From: Candidatus Hydrogenedentota bacterium | Lineage (GTDB): Bacteria > Hydrogenedentota > Hydrogenedentia > Hydrogenedentales > JAJRTN01 | NCBI GenBank assembly: GCA_024278275.1 | Contig: JAJRTN010000150.1 | Span: 1-64,000 of the forward strand | Length of the DNA stretch: 64,000 nt | Direction of reading: 5' to 3' | Part shown: in pieces, positions 8,801 to 16,731 of the stretch | Numbering within the stretch: position 1 is the first letter of the stretch | Layout: every line of letters begins with the position of its first letter | The notes under the pieces: generated by a model | Database searches by the model: none | What the model was told of the DNA's origin: nothing | What the model saw: the letters and a program-made list of their open reading frames with translations, nothing else | Position numbers and translations under genes: made by a program

Positions 8801-9437
8801 CCCCGCCTACGACCCCGAATTGGCCGCGCTGCGCCGGGAAAAGGGCGACGAATTCTGGTGGTACATCTGCACGGGACCCAAGGCACCCTACGTCACCCTC
8901 TTCATCGACCATCCGGGCACGGAGCTGCGTGTCTGGGGCTGGCAAACCTTCAAGCGGGGCATCACGGGGATGCTCGTGTGGCAGACCAACTACTGGACCA
9001 GTCCCACGGCCTACACCGACCCCGAGCACCCCCAGAACCCCTACGAGGATCCCATGAGCTGGACCACGGGCTACGGCGTGCCCGCAGGCACACGGGCGCC
9101 CTGGGGCAACGGCGACGGCCGCTTTCTATATCCCCCCGAAGCCGCCGCCCATGGCCGACCCGGCCGGCCCGTGCTCGAAGGACCCGTGGTCAGTATCCGC
9201 CTGGAGATGTTGCGGGACGGCATCGAGGACTACGAATACCTGGCCCTGCTGACGCGCCTTTTGGCGAAGCACCGGGACAAACTCTCCGCCGGGACGGTGT
9301 CGGACATTCAGGCCCTGCTGCGAGTCCCGGGAACCATCAGTCGGAACCTGACGCAATTCACCCGTGACCCCGCGCCCATGGAGAACCGCCGGGAAGCCCT
9401 GGCGCGCGCCATTGCCAGCCTCTCCCGCATCCGCTGA
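5874..9437 (+). CDS. Secreted DUF4091/GH123-like glycoside hydrolase, multidomain
   Basis: This 1187-residue protein carries a signal peptide (about 1-22). A jelly-roll type carbohydrate-binding domain follows (about 25-170, beginning VALSNAGFEEGG). The C-terminal half matches the DUF4091 domain, whose fold is that of GH123 beta-N-acetylgalactosaminidases. The catalytic Asp-Glu pair is seen as WFDEPDP (D929, E930). A second binding-module-like insertion (about 690-820) interrupts the catalytic part. The start at 5874 has GGGAGGA at good distance; an upstream in-frame ATG at 5832 does not. With the GH20-like neighbour it points to hydrolysis of amino-sugar glycans, by inference. The exact substrate is unknown. 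Confidence 0.8.
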   Translation: MLRHVRLLNLLVPFSLACLPVVAAPVALSNAGFEEGGALPTGWTLSGGDGAWTQEGEGGGRGIEVSGIGDTANYWRTGALGLCSNAVYQLRFSVRRSRGGASGCATTGPVFANRDVGSLGKDWRRCTSIFVTPDALTPEVDWLRFGQWQVNGTVAYDNIDLVRVEPIHRQTNNLVLGDGESVTGKTYRFTAPLGDRNGNYCRPLLRHQCAFNSNRWVFDSPAREVVYRQEAGSILQTRATVEVNMVYHAGGTLYVFAGVPGGAEVLLGTMTAEGPATFEVPERLLPARVIDIRLAASGTARQDGPNLAEGAAAAQPGAFQVGGYTYEATLAEAPGDNDGTTIYVAERVPDGRVDVKVLGFGDMRPGGVNVFRASLRNDSSKTVSVTPTLRYVHRDGPEESRREHVYAASPLALAPGEARPVSLAFPLTITGDMAIRLSLGEDSPYTAEAWLNIPAYYAIDYGERLPDSSDRAGLWWASSGWKVWPERPLPALEGAAMRIALARNESEAAQFVLRPQRPLKGLSATPGVFKRGGDALPGGCVEVLRVRYVDITQPTDETGVRGAWPDPLPPFTAPINLDGGRNHPFWVRVRVPEGTRPGLYRGAIRLKAQAYTAEVPLHIEVYGFTLPKRMTCVTSFGISPQRIFQYQGLTDSGQQRAVWEKYLETLAAHHIFPYDPAPLDPFRVTWPDAGPWEGGVRDRTVKHSGQASARIEDTSKSASHGLNCARRIPLPEGGLRLAFWYRTGTAGHAFNATVRYFRADGRWLSGKNADLVVEGSPDWRRFEHSLTTYPENATHGAVTLWGARWTDGGEETGTVWCDDLEVSALADGRVLLREGFEPLPAESLTPKIDWTAWDRAMTHAVDDLGCNAFKIPMVGLGGGTFHDRVEPSLLGYREGTPEYTTAFTAYAQAVEAHLAARGWLDEAYVYWFDEPDPKDYAFVMNGFEKLRRAAPGLRGMLTEQVEAELVGGPKIWCPLTPAYDPELAALRREKGDEFWWYICTGPKAPYVTLFIDHPGTELRVWGWQTFKRGITGMLVWQTNYWTSPTAYTDPEHPQNPYEDPMSWTTGYGVPAGTRAPWGNGDGRFLYPPEAAAHGRPGRPVLEGPVVSIRLEMLRDGIEDYEYLALLTRLLAKHRDKLSAGTVSDIQALLRVPGTISRNLTQFTRDPAPMENRREALARAIASLSRIR

Positions 9438-9439
9438 AC

Positions 9440-9478
9440 GCCGGGGGCACACGTGTTTCCGTGTCTGGCCCGGCGTGG
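9440..9478 (+). terminator. Hairpin after the GH123-like gene
   Basis: ACGCCGGG (9440-9447) pairs with CCCGGCGT (9471-9478), and an inner CACACG/CGTGT helix lengthens the stem. It starts three bases after the stop codon. No T-run follows, so it may be a weak terminator or a transcript-stabilising hairpin. Confidence 0.45.
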
Positions 9479-9488
9479 CCAGCCCTGG

Positions 9489-9615
9489 GCGGCGCGTTTC
9501 GTTGATATCGTCGGCGTGGTGGTAACCCGCGACGAAATGGACCCTCTCGGCGGAGTTCCCCCCACTTTCTTCGTCCCCATATTGGTGACCCATCGATGGC
9601 CGTCCGATCTGCTAA
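9489..9615 (-). pseudogene. Decayed C-terminal fragment of a GNAT acetyltransferase
   Basis: Minus-strand translation gives NSAERVHFVAGYHHADDINE in one frame (9557 downward). This closely matches SSAEMIHLVTGYRHADDIYE near the C-terminus of the intact acetyltransferase encoded 2 kb away. Just upstream, a different frame gives VTNMGTKKVG, which matches VTGMNKVSVS immediately before that motif in the intact gene. The homology therefore crosses a frameshift, and no start or N-terminal domain is left. This looks like the remnant of a second copy. The Lrp/radical SAM pair lies between the fragment and the intact gene. Confidence 0.65.
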
Positions 9616-9670
9616 TGTGAATTATCACACGGTTTGCCATCATTTTTCAGCAGTATATTCTGTAATTATA

Positions 9671-9699
9671 TTGAAAGATGATATTATATTATGTATAAT
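9671..9699 (+). promoter_or_regulatory. Sigma-70-type promoter for the Lrp-like regulator gene
   Basis: TTGAAA (9671-9676) and a perfect TATAAT (9694-9699) are separated by exactly 17 bases within a very AT-rich block that contrasts with the GC-rich surroundings. A transcript starting near 9706 would have a leader of about 40 bases before the regulator's ATG at 9749. AT-rich DNA of this kind is also the usual binding target of Lrp proteins, so autoregulation is plausible. Confidence 0.75.
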
Positions 9700-9748
9700 G
9701 AATGTTTTGACGAAGAATCTTTAAAAAGTAAACAGAAAGCGTTTCAGA

Positions 9749-10258
9749 ATGTCCCCCAAAACTCCACTGCCGGGCAAAACAGACCTCGCCATCCTGAAAA
9801 TCCTGCAATCCCGGGCTCGAATCTCCAATGCTGAGCTTGCCAAACAGGTAGGGCTGTCAGAGTCTGCGTGCCTGGCACGGACCAGGCGGCTTCAGGAAAG
9901 TGGCACGATCAGGCAGTTTGTGACCGTGGTGAATGCGCAAGAGGTTGGCGTAGCGGTGACCACATTCACCTTCGTCACCCTCGCCCGGCACAACCGCGCC
10001 ATGGCGGAGGCCTTTGTCGGCCACATCCGGCGGATGCCCGAGGTTATGGAGTGCTACAACGTAACGGGACAGTGGGATTACCTGCTCAAGATTGTCGCGC
10101 GCGACATTTCCGCTTACCGGGATTTCGTCATCGACCGGTTGATCGAAGCCGAGGGGGTGGACAAAGTGGAAACCCTCATGGTCCTGAAAGCCGAGAAAGT
10201 AACTTTTGAACTCCCATTGGATGCATTGCCGGAAAGGATTGAACCATGTGCGCCGTGA
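9749..10258 (+). CDS. Lrp/AsnC family transcriptional regulator
   Basis: The protein has 169 residues. An N-terminal winged helix-turn-helix spans about 11-60 (TDLAILKILQ, then NAELAKQVGLSESACLARTRRL). An AsnC/RAM ligand-binding domain spans about 68-155, containing the family hallmark VTGQWDYLLKIVARD and the ETLMVLKAEK strand. Such proteins bind DNA as dimers or octamers and respond to amino acids or related small molecules. The gene has a strong promoter and its last 13 bases overlap the radical SAM gene, so it probably regulates that gene or responds to its product. The intact HTH argues against a siroheme-decarboxylase (AhbA/B-type) role, although those share the fold. Confidence 0.88.
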   Translation: MSPKTPLPGKTDLAILKILQSRARISNAELAKQVGLSESACLARTRRLQESGTIRQFVTVVNAQEVGVAVTTFTFVTLARHNRAMAEAFVGHIRRMPEVMECYNVTGQWDYLLKIVARDISAYRDFVIDRLIEAEGVDKVETLMVLKAEKVTFELPLDALPERIEPCAP

Positions 10259-11430
10259 ATCCGCTTAAATTAAAGGCCTGCTTACTGGTGGAAGGAATCG
10301 ACGCCGGCCCCGAAGCCCTTGCGGGGGTGGGCACCCGGTTCAAAGAACAGAACCATGGACTTTTCGGTTGGGACATGGTCAACCACAAAAGCCTGGACAT
10401 GCCCGATGATTTTGTCTTGTCCGACGGGACCGTGGTGCAATTCCGATACAATCCCTCCTCGTCCTTTCGCCTGGAGACCTCCGGGGACGGTTTGTATGTC
10501 TCATACCTGGGGGAGCAGATAGACGACGCGCGGCTCATCCCTCGGCCCCAATTCTATGACCGTCTCACGAGCGATGGAAATCCCATGCGGAAGATAGCCC
10601 AGATTGGCGGTGAAGACTGTTTTTTTGTTTGCTATCAAAACTATTGTTCTCACTTTGGCAGGGGTGAGCAATGCAACTTCTGCAACCTGGTGCCCACCAA
10701 GAAAACCTATGACGCTGTCCTGTCGAGAAAAGAGATCCACGAAATCGGGGAAACCGCTGCAGCCGCCTTTTCGGAGGGCATGTGCAAGCACATCTTATTG
10801 ACCGGGGGCTGCTTCAGCCATGAGCGGGAAGTGGAGGTGGTGTGCGACATTGTCGGGGTCATCCGGGAGGCCCTGGAGGTGGACACCGTTCCGGGAACCA
10901 TTCTCCCCTCGGCGACGCTTCAGGAGGACGACATACGGCGGTATCGGGATGCGGGGATTGGGGCTATCGGATACAGCATGGAAATATGGGATGAGGCCTA
11001 TTACCGGGCCATCTGCCCGGGGAAGGCCCGGGTCACGTCGCACGATGATTTTCTGAAGGCCATTGGCAAAGCCGTTCAAATCTTTGGTCCGGGCCGGGTC
11101 TATGGTGTCTTCGTTATGGGGCTGGAACCGCGCACCACTTTTCTCGAGGGTGTCCGGGAATTGGCGGCACGGGGGGCCAATGTCGTCCCCTTTGTATGGA
11201 GCCCAAACCCGGGTTCGCGCCTGGAAGGGCATCGCGCCCCCACGGCGGAATGGTACATGGAAACTATCCTGGAGGCCGGTGAGATTTTCGCCCGCTGTGA
11301 TGTGCCCCGCGGCGATGAGAATCACTGCTATCGATGCGACGGGAACTCCATGCTTCATGATATATTGCGCAACATCGAAGGGACTCTCCCCGAAAAGGCG
11401 ACGGAAATGACCCAAGCCCCCGCAACATGA
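10246..11430 (+). CDS. Radical SAM protein with atypical cysteine spacing
   Basis: This is a 394-residue cytosolic protein. The cluster-binding region reads YCSHFGRGEQCNFCN, giving C134-x8-C143-x2-C146 instead of the usual Cx3Cx2C; two more cysteines precede it (C125, C129). A glycine motif (LLTGGCFSH) and a TIM-barrel-like core follow, and a second cysteine group stands near the C-terminus (C351, C361, C364), possibly an auxiliary cluster. GGAAAGGA lies at good distance from the ATG at 10246, inside the end of the regulator gene, so the pair is translationally coupled. The reaction is unknown. No maturase, peptide precursor or biosynthetic gene lies nearby. Confidence 0.82.
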   Translation: MCAVNPLKLKACLLVEGIDAGPEALAGVGTRFKEQNHGLFGWDMVNHKSLDMPDDFVLSDGTVVQFRYNPSSSFRLETSGDGLYVSYLGEQIDDARLIPRPQFYDRLTSDGNPMRKIAQIGGEDCFFVCYQNYCSHFGRGEQCNFCNLVPTKKTYDAVLSRKEIHEIGETAAAAFSEGMCKHILLTGGCFSHEREVEVVCDIVGVIREALEVDTVPGTILPSATLQEDDIRRYRDAGIGAIGYSMEIWDEAYYRAICPGKARVTSHDDFLKAIGKAVQIFGPGRVYGVFVMGLEPRTTFLEGVRELAARGANVVPFVWSPNPGSRLEGHRAPTAEWYMETILEAGEIFARCDVPRGDENHCYRCDGNSMLHDILRNIEGTLPEKATEMTQAPAT

Positions 11431-11472
11431 AACGCCGCGCGTCCAGGGCAGGCGGGTACCCGCTGCCGGGCC

Positions 11473-12681
11473 TCAGAACCGATCCATGGTCCATACGTAG
11501 GAGGTACGTTTGGGGAAGAGCACGCGGAACAACTCCCGCGCCTCGGGCTTGACCATGCGACGGCGCGCTTCGTAGATATCATCGGCGTGGCGGTAGCCCG
11601 TGACAAGGTGGATCATTTCGGCGGAACTCACACTCACCTTGTTCATCCCCGTGACGGCGGCCACGTCGATGGCACCCCGGTTGGCGCGAATGCGGCAGGG
11701 CTTTCGGTCCACGATGAGGGTTAACTCGGCGCGCGTTTCGCGTGCGGCGTAGCGGGTGAGCAGGTTTTCCCACTCCGGGATAAGGGATTCGAGGGTTTCG
11801 TACAGGTCGACGAAGGCCAACATACCCCCCGCGTTGCGCTCAATGTGGGTCTCGTGGACCGACCTGTATTGCAAGAGATAGCGGATAAAGGGGTGGGGCG
11901 GCGGGGCGGCGAAACGCACCCGGGGAATGCACTTCTCCGCGGCCAGACCGGCGCAGGCGTGCAAGACCGCGCCACAGGCCCGCCAATCCTGAACCCCCAC
12001 CTCGTCGATGGTCAGGTTCCGGTCGTGCTCGCGGGGGAGAAAATAGGCCAGCATCTTGCCCTTCACATCGGTGAGCACGCGAAGCCGCTTCCACCGTTCC
12101 CAGAGATTGGTGATGTGGGCGCCACTGCGAATTATGGAACAGGCCACCGCGCCGTCGTGGGCGTCGTGCATCTTCTGGATGGACCGGATATCACCCGGCT
12201 TTCCGTCGCGAATGCGGTACTCCTGGTGGGGGATGGCCGTTGCCTCCAACACGTCCACCGAAGTCACGTATTCCGCCAAGGCCGTGGCATACCCGAACTT
12301 GTGGTAGAAGTCCGGAATCCCGAAGAGCATGGACACGTGATAACCATGGTCGGCCATGTAGTGCAGCGAGTCCTGGAGCATGGCGGAGGCAATACCCTTG
12401 CGGCGGTGCCGTTCCGAGGTGGCCACCCACCCGAAGCCCCCCATGCGCAGACGCGCCTCGCCGATGCGGATGGTGTCGGTATTGATGCGGTGCGCGCCCA
12501 CGACCTCCGTTCCCATGAGGGCCACGCGGGTGTGTTCGCGCTGAAACCCGGGATAGTTGACCCCCATGGTTTCCAGGGCGCGGGATGAGTTGAAGTAATC
12601 GCCGAAGCATTTTGCCATTAGATCGTTGGCGAGCCGCAACTCCTCTTCCGTCTCCACCCCCCGTGCGATAACGTCCGTCAT
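11473..12681 (-). CDS. GNAT family N-acetyltransferase, Eis-like two-domain type
   Basis: This protein has 402 residues. The N-terminal GNAT domain has the acetyl-CoA motif RHRRKGIASAML (about 91-102). The long C-terminal part, with a final sterol-carrier-like region, gives the size and layout of Eis-type acetyltransferases that act on amines or small molecules. The start at 12681 is chosen because AGGAGGAA stands about 9 bases before it; an upstream in-frame codon at 12717 lacks this. It runs toward the radical SAM gene (convergent). A truncated, frameshifted homologue of its C-terminus is present near 9489-9615. Substrate is unknown. Confidence 0.8.
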   Translation of the reverse strand: MTDVIARGVETEEELRLANDLMAKCFGDYFNSSRALETMGVNYPGFQREHTRVALMGTEVVGAHRINTDTIRIGEARLRMGGFGWVATSERHRRKGIASAMLQDSLHYMADHGYHVSMLFGIPDFYHKFGYATALAEYVTSVDVLEATAIPHQEYRIRDGKPGDIRSIQKMHDAHDGAVACSIIRSGAHITNLWERWKRLRVLTDVKGKMLAYFLPREHDRNLTIDEVGVQDWRACGAVLHACAGLAAEKCIPRVRFAAPPPHPFIRYLLQYRSVHETHIERNAGGMLAFVDLYETLESLIPEWENLLTRYAARETRAELTLIVDRKPCRIRANRGAIDVAAVTGMNKVSVSSAEMIHLVTGYRHADDIYEARRRMVKPEARELFRVLFPKRTSYVWTMDRF

Positions 12682-12750
12682 GGTACTGCTTTCCTCCTGT
12701 CGGGAAAACGATACCACATATTCGGCGAAGCGGGGAAACGTCCGAAAACA

Positions 12751-14097
12751 CTATTCGTGGCGCAGGGCTTCCACGGGGTCCATGTTGGCGGCGCGGATGG
12801 CGGGGTAAATGCCGAAGATCACGCCGACCAGGCCCGATATGCCGAAGGCCATGAGGGGGGACCAGGGGGTGATGATGGTAATCATGCCGGCGAAGGCGGT
12901 AATGATATAGGGAATGACAATACCCAGGGCGACCCCGATGAGGCCGCCAATCCCGGAAAGGATGACGGTCTCCACGAGGAACTGCATGATGATGTCGCGC
13001 CGCCTGGCGCCCAAGGCGCGGCGGATGCCGATTTCGCGGGTGCGCTCGGTGACGCTGGCGAGCATGATGTTCATGATGCCGATACCGCCCACGATGAGGG
13101 AGATGGCGGCGATGGACCCGAGCACCAGGTTGAAGACCTGGGCCATTTTCTTCGCGGCGCGCAGTTCGGCCAGGGGTACCACGATCTCGTAGTCCCGCTT
13201 CTTGTGATTTCGCGCCAGGATTTCGTCCACGATGCGGGCCGTTTCCTCGACCTCGGCCTTGTTTTTTACCTCGACCACGGCCTCGTGCAGTTCAACGCGG
13301 GTGGCTTCGATGCTTCCGCTGTTTCGTTTCACCAGCACTTCGCCGAAGCGATCCTTGGCGGCGGACAGGGGGATGTATGCCCGGGCGGTGGCCACCGAAG
13401 CGCTTCCCTTGCTTTCCCCTTTATGTTTGGTCCCGGCGTTGTTTCGGCCGGCCTGTCTGCTTTCCGCCTCGATGACGCCCACCACCCGGTAGTAGTCACT
13501 GCCCACACGCACGCTGTTGCCCACGGGAGACGTAATCGGAAAGAGTTTGCCGGCCGTCTTCTCGTCCAGGACGCACACATTGGCTTTTTGGAGGGATTCG
13601 AGTTGGGAGAAGAAGCGGCCCTTGAGCAGCTTGAGGTTTCGCATCCGGGGATACCAGTAGACGCTTCCCACCACCTCTCCGTCAACACGCTTGTCCAGAT
13701 GCCATATGTTGGTTTTGATGATGCGGCCCGGCACGACTACGCGCACCCCCGGGATGGAACCCTTGATGCGGTCCACGTCGGCATAGGTAATGCCGTAAGG
13801 GAGCACGAAGCTCTGTTGGGAACCAAGGTTTTTCGTGCCTGTGGGGCGCTTGCTTCGAATGATGATGTTGTTGCTGCCAAGACGCCGGATTTGTTCCTGT
13901 GCCTCGAAACTGGCGCCCTCCCCCACCGCCAGCATGGCGATGACGGAACAAACGCCGAAAACGATGCCCAGCACGGTGAGCAGTGACCGGAGCCGGTGCA
14001 GCCACAGGCTCTTGAAGCCCAGCAGGACGGCGCGCCGAAGCCGGGAGAGGGTGAAGCCGCCCCGGGAATGCCTGACCATGTCCCGAAGATCATCCAT
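12751..14097 (-). CDS. MacB-like ABC transporter permease
   Basis: The protein has 448 residues: one N-terminal membrane helix (about 20-45, RSLLTVLGIVFGVCSVIAM), a large periplasmic MacB_PCD domain, and an FtsX domain with three C-terminal helices (including SIAAISLIVGGIGIMNIML and TREIGIRRALGAR). This is the mechanotransmission permease topology of type VII ABC systems, which drive efflux through a TolC tunnel. The ATG at 14097 overlaps the end of the ATPase gene by eight bases, so the two are translationally coupled. It is the last gene of the tolC-adaptor-ATPase-permease operon. Unlike E. coli MacB, the ATPase is a separate polypeptide. Confidence 0.9.
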   Translation of the reverse strand: MDDLRDMVRHSRGGFTLSRLRRAVLLGFKSLWLHRLRSLLTVLGIVFGVCSVIAMLAVGEGASFEAQEQIRRLGSNNIIIRSKRPTGTKNLGSQQSFVLPYGITYADVDRIKGSIPGVRVVVPGRIIKTNIWHLDKRVDGEVVGSVYWYPRMRNLKLLKGRFFSQLESLQKANVCVLDEKTAGKLFPITSPVGNSVRVGSDYYRVVGVIEAESRQAGRNNAGTKHKGESKGSASVATARAYIPLSAAKDRFGEVLVKRNSGSIEATRVELHEAVVEVKNKAEVEETARIVDEILARNHKKRDYEIVVPLAELRAAKKMAQVFNLVLGSIAAISLIVGGIGIMNIMLASVTERTREIGIRRALGARRRDIIMQFLVETVILSGIGGLIGVALGIVIPYIITAFAGMITIITPWSPLMAFGISGLVGVIFGIYPAIRAANMDPVEALRHE

Positions 14098-14782
14098 GGG
14101 TGATATCTGCCTCCACGCGGCCGTCGCGGAGGCGCACCACGCGCATGGACCGTTCGCCGATTTCGTTGTCGTGGGTGACCATGATGATCGTCTTTCCCTG
14201 GCCATGGAGTTCGTCCAGCAGGGCAAGAATCTCCGCGCCCGACCGGCTGTCGAGATTCCCCGTGGGCTCGTCGGCCAGGATGATCAGGGGGTCGTTCACC
14301 AGTGCCCGGGCAATTCCGACGCGCTGTTGCTGGCCGCCGGAAAGCTCGAAGGGCTTGTGGTCAAGGCGGTTGCCCAAGCCCACGCGGTCGGCGAGGGCCG
14401 CGGCAGCCTCACGGCTCTCATGGGCGGGAACGCCCTGGTAATAGAGGGGCACCTCGATGTTTTCCACCACGGTCAACTGCTGAATGAGATTATAGGACTG
14501 GAAAATAAACCCCAACCGTTTCCCCCGGATGCCGGAAAGCGCGTCGTCATCGAAGGCCGAAACATCCTGGCCGCCAAGAACATAGCGGCCGGCGGTGGGA
14601 CGGTCGAGGCACCCCAGCACGTTCAGCATGGTGGATTTGCCGCAGCCGGAGGGCCCCATGATGCTCACGTACTCCCCCTCCTGGAAGGTGAGGCTCACCC
14701 CGTCCAGGGCATTCAGCACGTTTTGCCCCATGTGATAGGTTTTGGTGACCTTCTCAAGCGAGACGATGGGCGCCCTCGACAT
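14090..14782 (-). CDS. ABC transporter ATP-binding protein (MacB/LolD type)
   Basis: The protein has 230 residues with all ABC motifs: Walker A GPSGCGKST (43-51), Q-loop FQSYNLIQQLTVVEN, signature LSGGQQQRV, Walker B LIILADEPTGNLD and the switch His in MVTHD. The DEPTGNLDS form is typical of the LolD/FtsE/MacB subfamily. Its ATG shares one base with the stop codon of the adaptor gene (TAATG), which fixes the start. It energises the MacB-like permease encoded directly after it. The transported substrate cannot be told from sequence. Confidence 0.92.
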   Translation of the reverse strand: MSRAPIVSLEKVTKTYHMGQNVLNALDGVSLTFQEGEYVSIMGPSGCGKSTMLNVLGCLDRPTAGRYVLGGQDVSAFDDDALSGIRGKRLGFIFQSYNLIQQLTVVENIEVPLYYQGVPAHESREAAAALADRVGLGNRLDHKPFELSGGQQQRVGIARALVNDPLIILADEPTGNLDSRSGAEILALLDELHGQGKTIIMVTHDNEIGERSMRVVRLRDGRVEADITHG

Positions 14783-16731
14783 TACACGTCCTGTTTCTTG
14801 GCGGTGGCTGTTGTGTTCCCGGGTGTTCCACCCCGGGGCACTTCCGGCGCGGTTCCACCGGGCTCCTCGCGCAGCGCATCGGGCACACGGAGCAACACGG
14901 TCTCTCCTTCTTCCAGCCCCTTGACGATCTCCACGAAAGTGTCGTTGAACTGGCCGGTCTCCACGACCCGCCTTTCGGGGGTATTTCCCTTGAGAACGTA
15001 GCAGACCTGTTCCCCCTTGTTGGGGCTCACGGCCTGCAGGGGAACCTGCAACACGTCTTTCAGCGTGTCGATGATGATCTCCGCCTCGGCGCTCATGCCG
15101 GGCTTCAGGAACGCATGGGTTCCCTCCACCAGGATGGTCGTTCCGTAGACCTTGAGATCGGGGCTCATCCACCGGTTTTGGGAGTCGGGCAGCACGGAGA
15201 TCTTTTCAACGCGGCCTTCCAGCACCTCATCAGGGAAGGCATCCACCCGAATGCGCGCCCGCTGCCCCTTCTTCACTTTCTTGACCACGGACTCATGTAC
15301 CTTTACATTGACCTCCATGAGCGTCGTGTCGGGAATGGTGATGATCACCTGTCGTTCACGGACCGTGGCGCCTTCTTCAATACGCTGTTCGTTCCGCCAC
15401 CACTGCTGATTGCTGCCATAGACGACCAGCCCGGAACGCTTCGCCTTGATCACGCACTTGGCAATCTGCTCCGCCAGTTCCTTGCGTCGCCGTTTCTGCA
15501 ACTCGTAACGGGCTTCGGCGGAATTAAGCCGGGCCTTGGCCTGGGCCAGTTTGGCCGAGGCCGTGCGCATGGCGCGCTGAAGTTTCCGCAAGGCTTCCTC
15601 GTAATCCGAGAGCAGCTTCTCGGCCTGTTTCGGGAACTCGTACTTGATATACAGGTCCTTGCTGGTTATGGCGGACTGGGTGCTGATCCGGCGCCGCTGG
15701 AGGGCCAACTGGTCGTTTTCCAGTTCGTTCTTGGTCACGAAACCCCGGTCAAAGAGACGCTGCGTACCCTTGAGCTTTTCGTCGGCAAGCCCTTCCTCGT
15801 TCTGTGCAAGGATGAGATCATCCTCGAACTTCCTGAGCTTCTGCCCCGCTTCTCCATCGCCCAGGAGATTTACGTCGGCGTATTTCTTCAGGGAGAGCGT
15901 GAGACCCGCGCCAACGTTATAGGTGGATGTCACCTCGATACGGTTCCCGCCCTCCGTCCGCTTTTCACCGTCGTCCGCGGCGGGAGTCTCGCAGGGGGCC
16001 GGCCGCGCGGAGGAAGGTTCTCCAGGTTCCAGTGCCACCGCGTTCTTTTCACCTTCCCCCTCGCCTTCCTCCGCCTCTTCGACGTAAACGGGGATTTCGG
16101 AGGCCTGTAACTCCTCGGCATCACGCTCCTGCATGGATTGCCTGATTTCCGCGAGTGCCCGTTCCGACGCCTTTTCCAGGCCCAATTCGTCAAGGATGGA
16201 TTGGGCCACGTCTGCGCTCAGGTACTTCTCCAGGTCCATCTTGGCGAACTTCGCCGCAAGGCTCGCCGCCTTGATATCGCTCTCGTTCTGGTTGACCGTG
16301 ATATCGTATTGTTCCCGTGCCTCGGTATAGGTGGCATAGGAGTTCTGAAACTCGAGTTCCTGCTGCGTCTGGCGGTCAATCAATTCCTTCGAATCCAACT
16401 CCACCAGCACCAACCCGTTCTTGATATCCTCCTGGGAGACGAAGTACCCCTCATCCACAATGCTGAGGATTTTCGTCTGTCCCTGAACCTCGGAACGCAC
16501 TTCCTGCGATTCCTTGGCCTCGATGCTGCCACCTTCGGTAACCAGGATTTCCAGGTCGCCCCGGGTCACCGTAAAGGTCGTTCCCGAAGCATCTTCCTCT
16601 CCACCACCGCGCAACAGCAACCAGGCACCGGAAAAGAGGATGAGGGCAAGCAGGAAACCCCAGGATTTCCTGCCGAAACGACGTTTCCGAGCGCGCCGCC
16701 CGGAAGCGGTTTCCTCACGGGGTGATGGCAT
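14782..16731 (-). CDS. HlyD/MacA-family periplasmic adaptor, enlarged
   Basis: This 649-residue protein has a basic N-terminus followed by one membrane anchor (about 25-42, GFLLALILFSGAWLLL). A lipoyl/barrel-sandwich part, a long coiled-coil hairpin (about 100-400) and C-terminal beta-barrel and membrane-proximal domains follow. It is clearly longer than typical MacA (about 370). Part of the extra length is a low-complexity Glu/Gly/Pro-rich insert (about 195-250, with EEAEEGEGEGEK) placed within the helical hairpin. The adaptor links the inner-membrane ATPase/permease to the TolC-like protein. Its start lies inside the end of the tolC-like gene (17-base overlap). Confidence 0.87.
   Translation of the reverse strand: MPSPREETASGRRARKRRFGRKSWGFLLALILFSGAWLLLRGGGEEDASGTTFTVTRGDLEILVTEGGSIEAKESQEVRSEVQGQTKILSIVDEGYFVSQEDIKNGLVLVELDSKELIDRQTQQELEFQNSYATYTEAREQYDITVNQNESDIKAASLAAKFAKMDLEKYLSADVAQSILDELGLEKASERALAEIRQSMQERDAEELQASEIPVYVEEAEEGEGEGEKNAVALEPGEPSSARPAPCETPAADDGEKRTEGGNRIEVTSTYNVGAGLTLSLKKYADVNLLGDGEAGQKLRKFEDDLILAQNEEGLADEKLKGTQRLFDRGFVTKNELENDQLALQRRRISTQSAITSKDLYIKYEFPKQAEKLLSDYEEALRKLQRAMRTASAKLAQAKARLNSAEARYELQKRRRKELAEQIAKCVIKAKRSGLVVYGSNQQWWRNEQRIEEGATVRERQVIITIPDTTLMEVNVKVHESVVKKVKKGQRARIRVDAFPDEVLEGRVEKISVLPDSQNRWMSPDLKVYGTTILVEGTHAFLKPGMSAEAEIIIDTLKDVLQVPLQAVSPNKGEQVCYVLKGNTPERRVVETGQFNDTFVEIVKGLEEGETVLLRVPDALREEPGGTAPEVPRGGTPGNTTATAKKQDV

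Noticed and set aside
9749-11430. Siroheme decarboxylase plus radical SAM haem-synthesis system (AhbA/B with AhbC/D)
   Set aside because: The regulator keeps a clean HTH and the classic Lrp ligand-domain signature, and the radical SAM cysteine spacing does not fit AhbC/AhbD.
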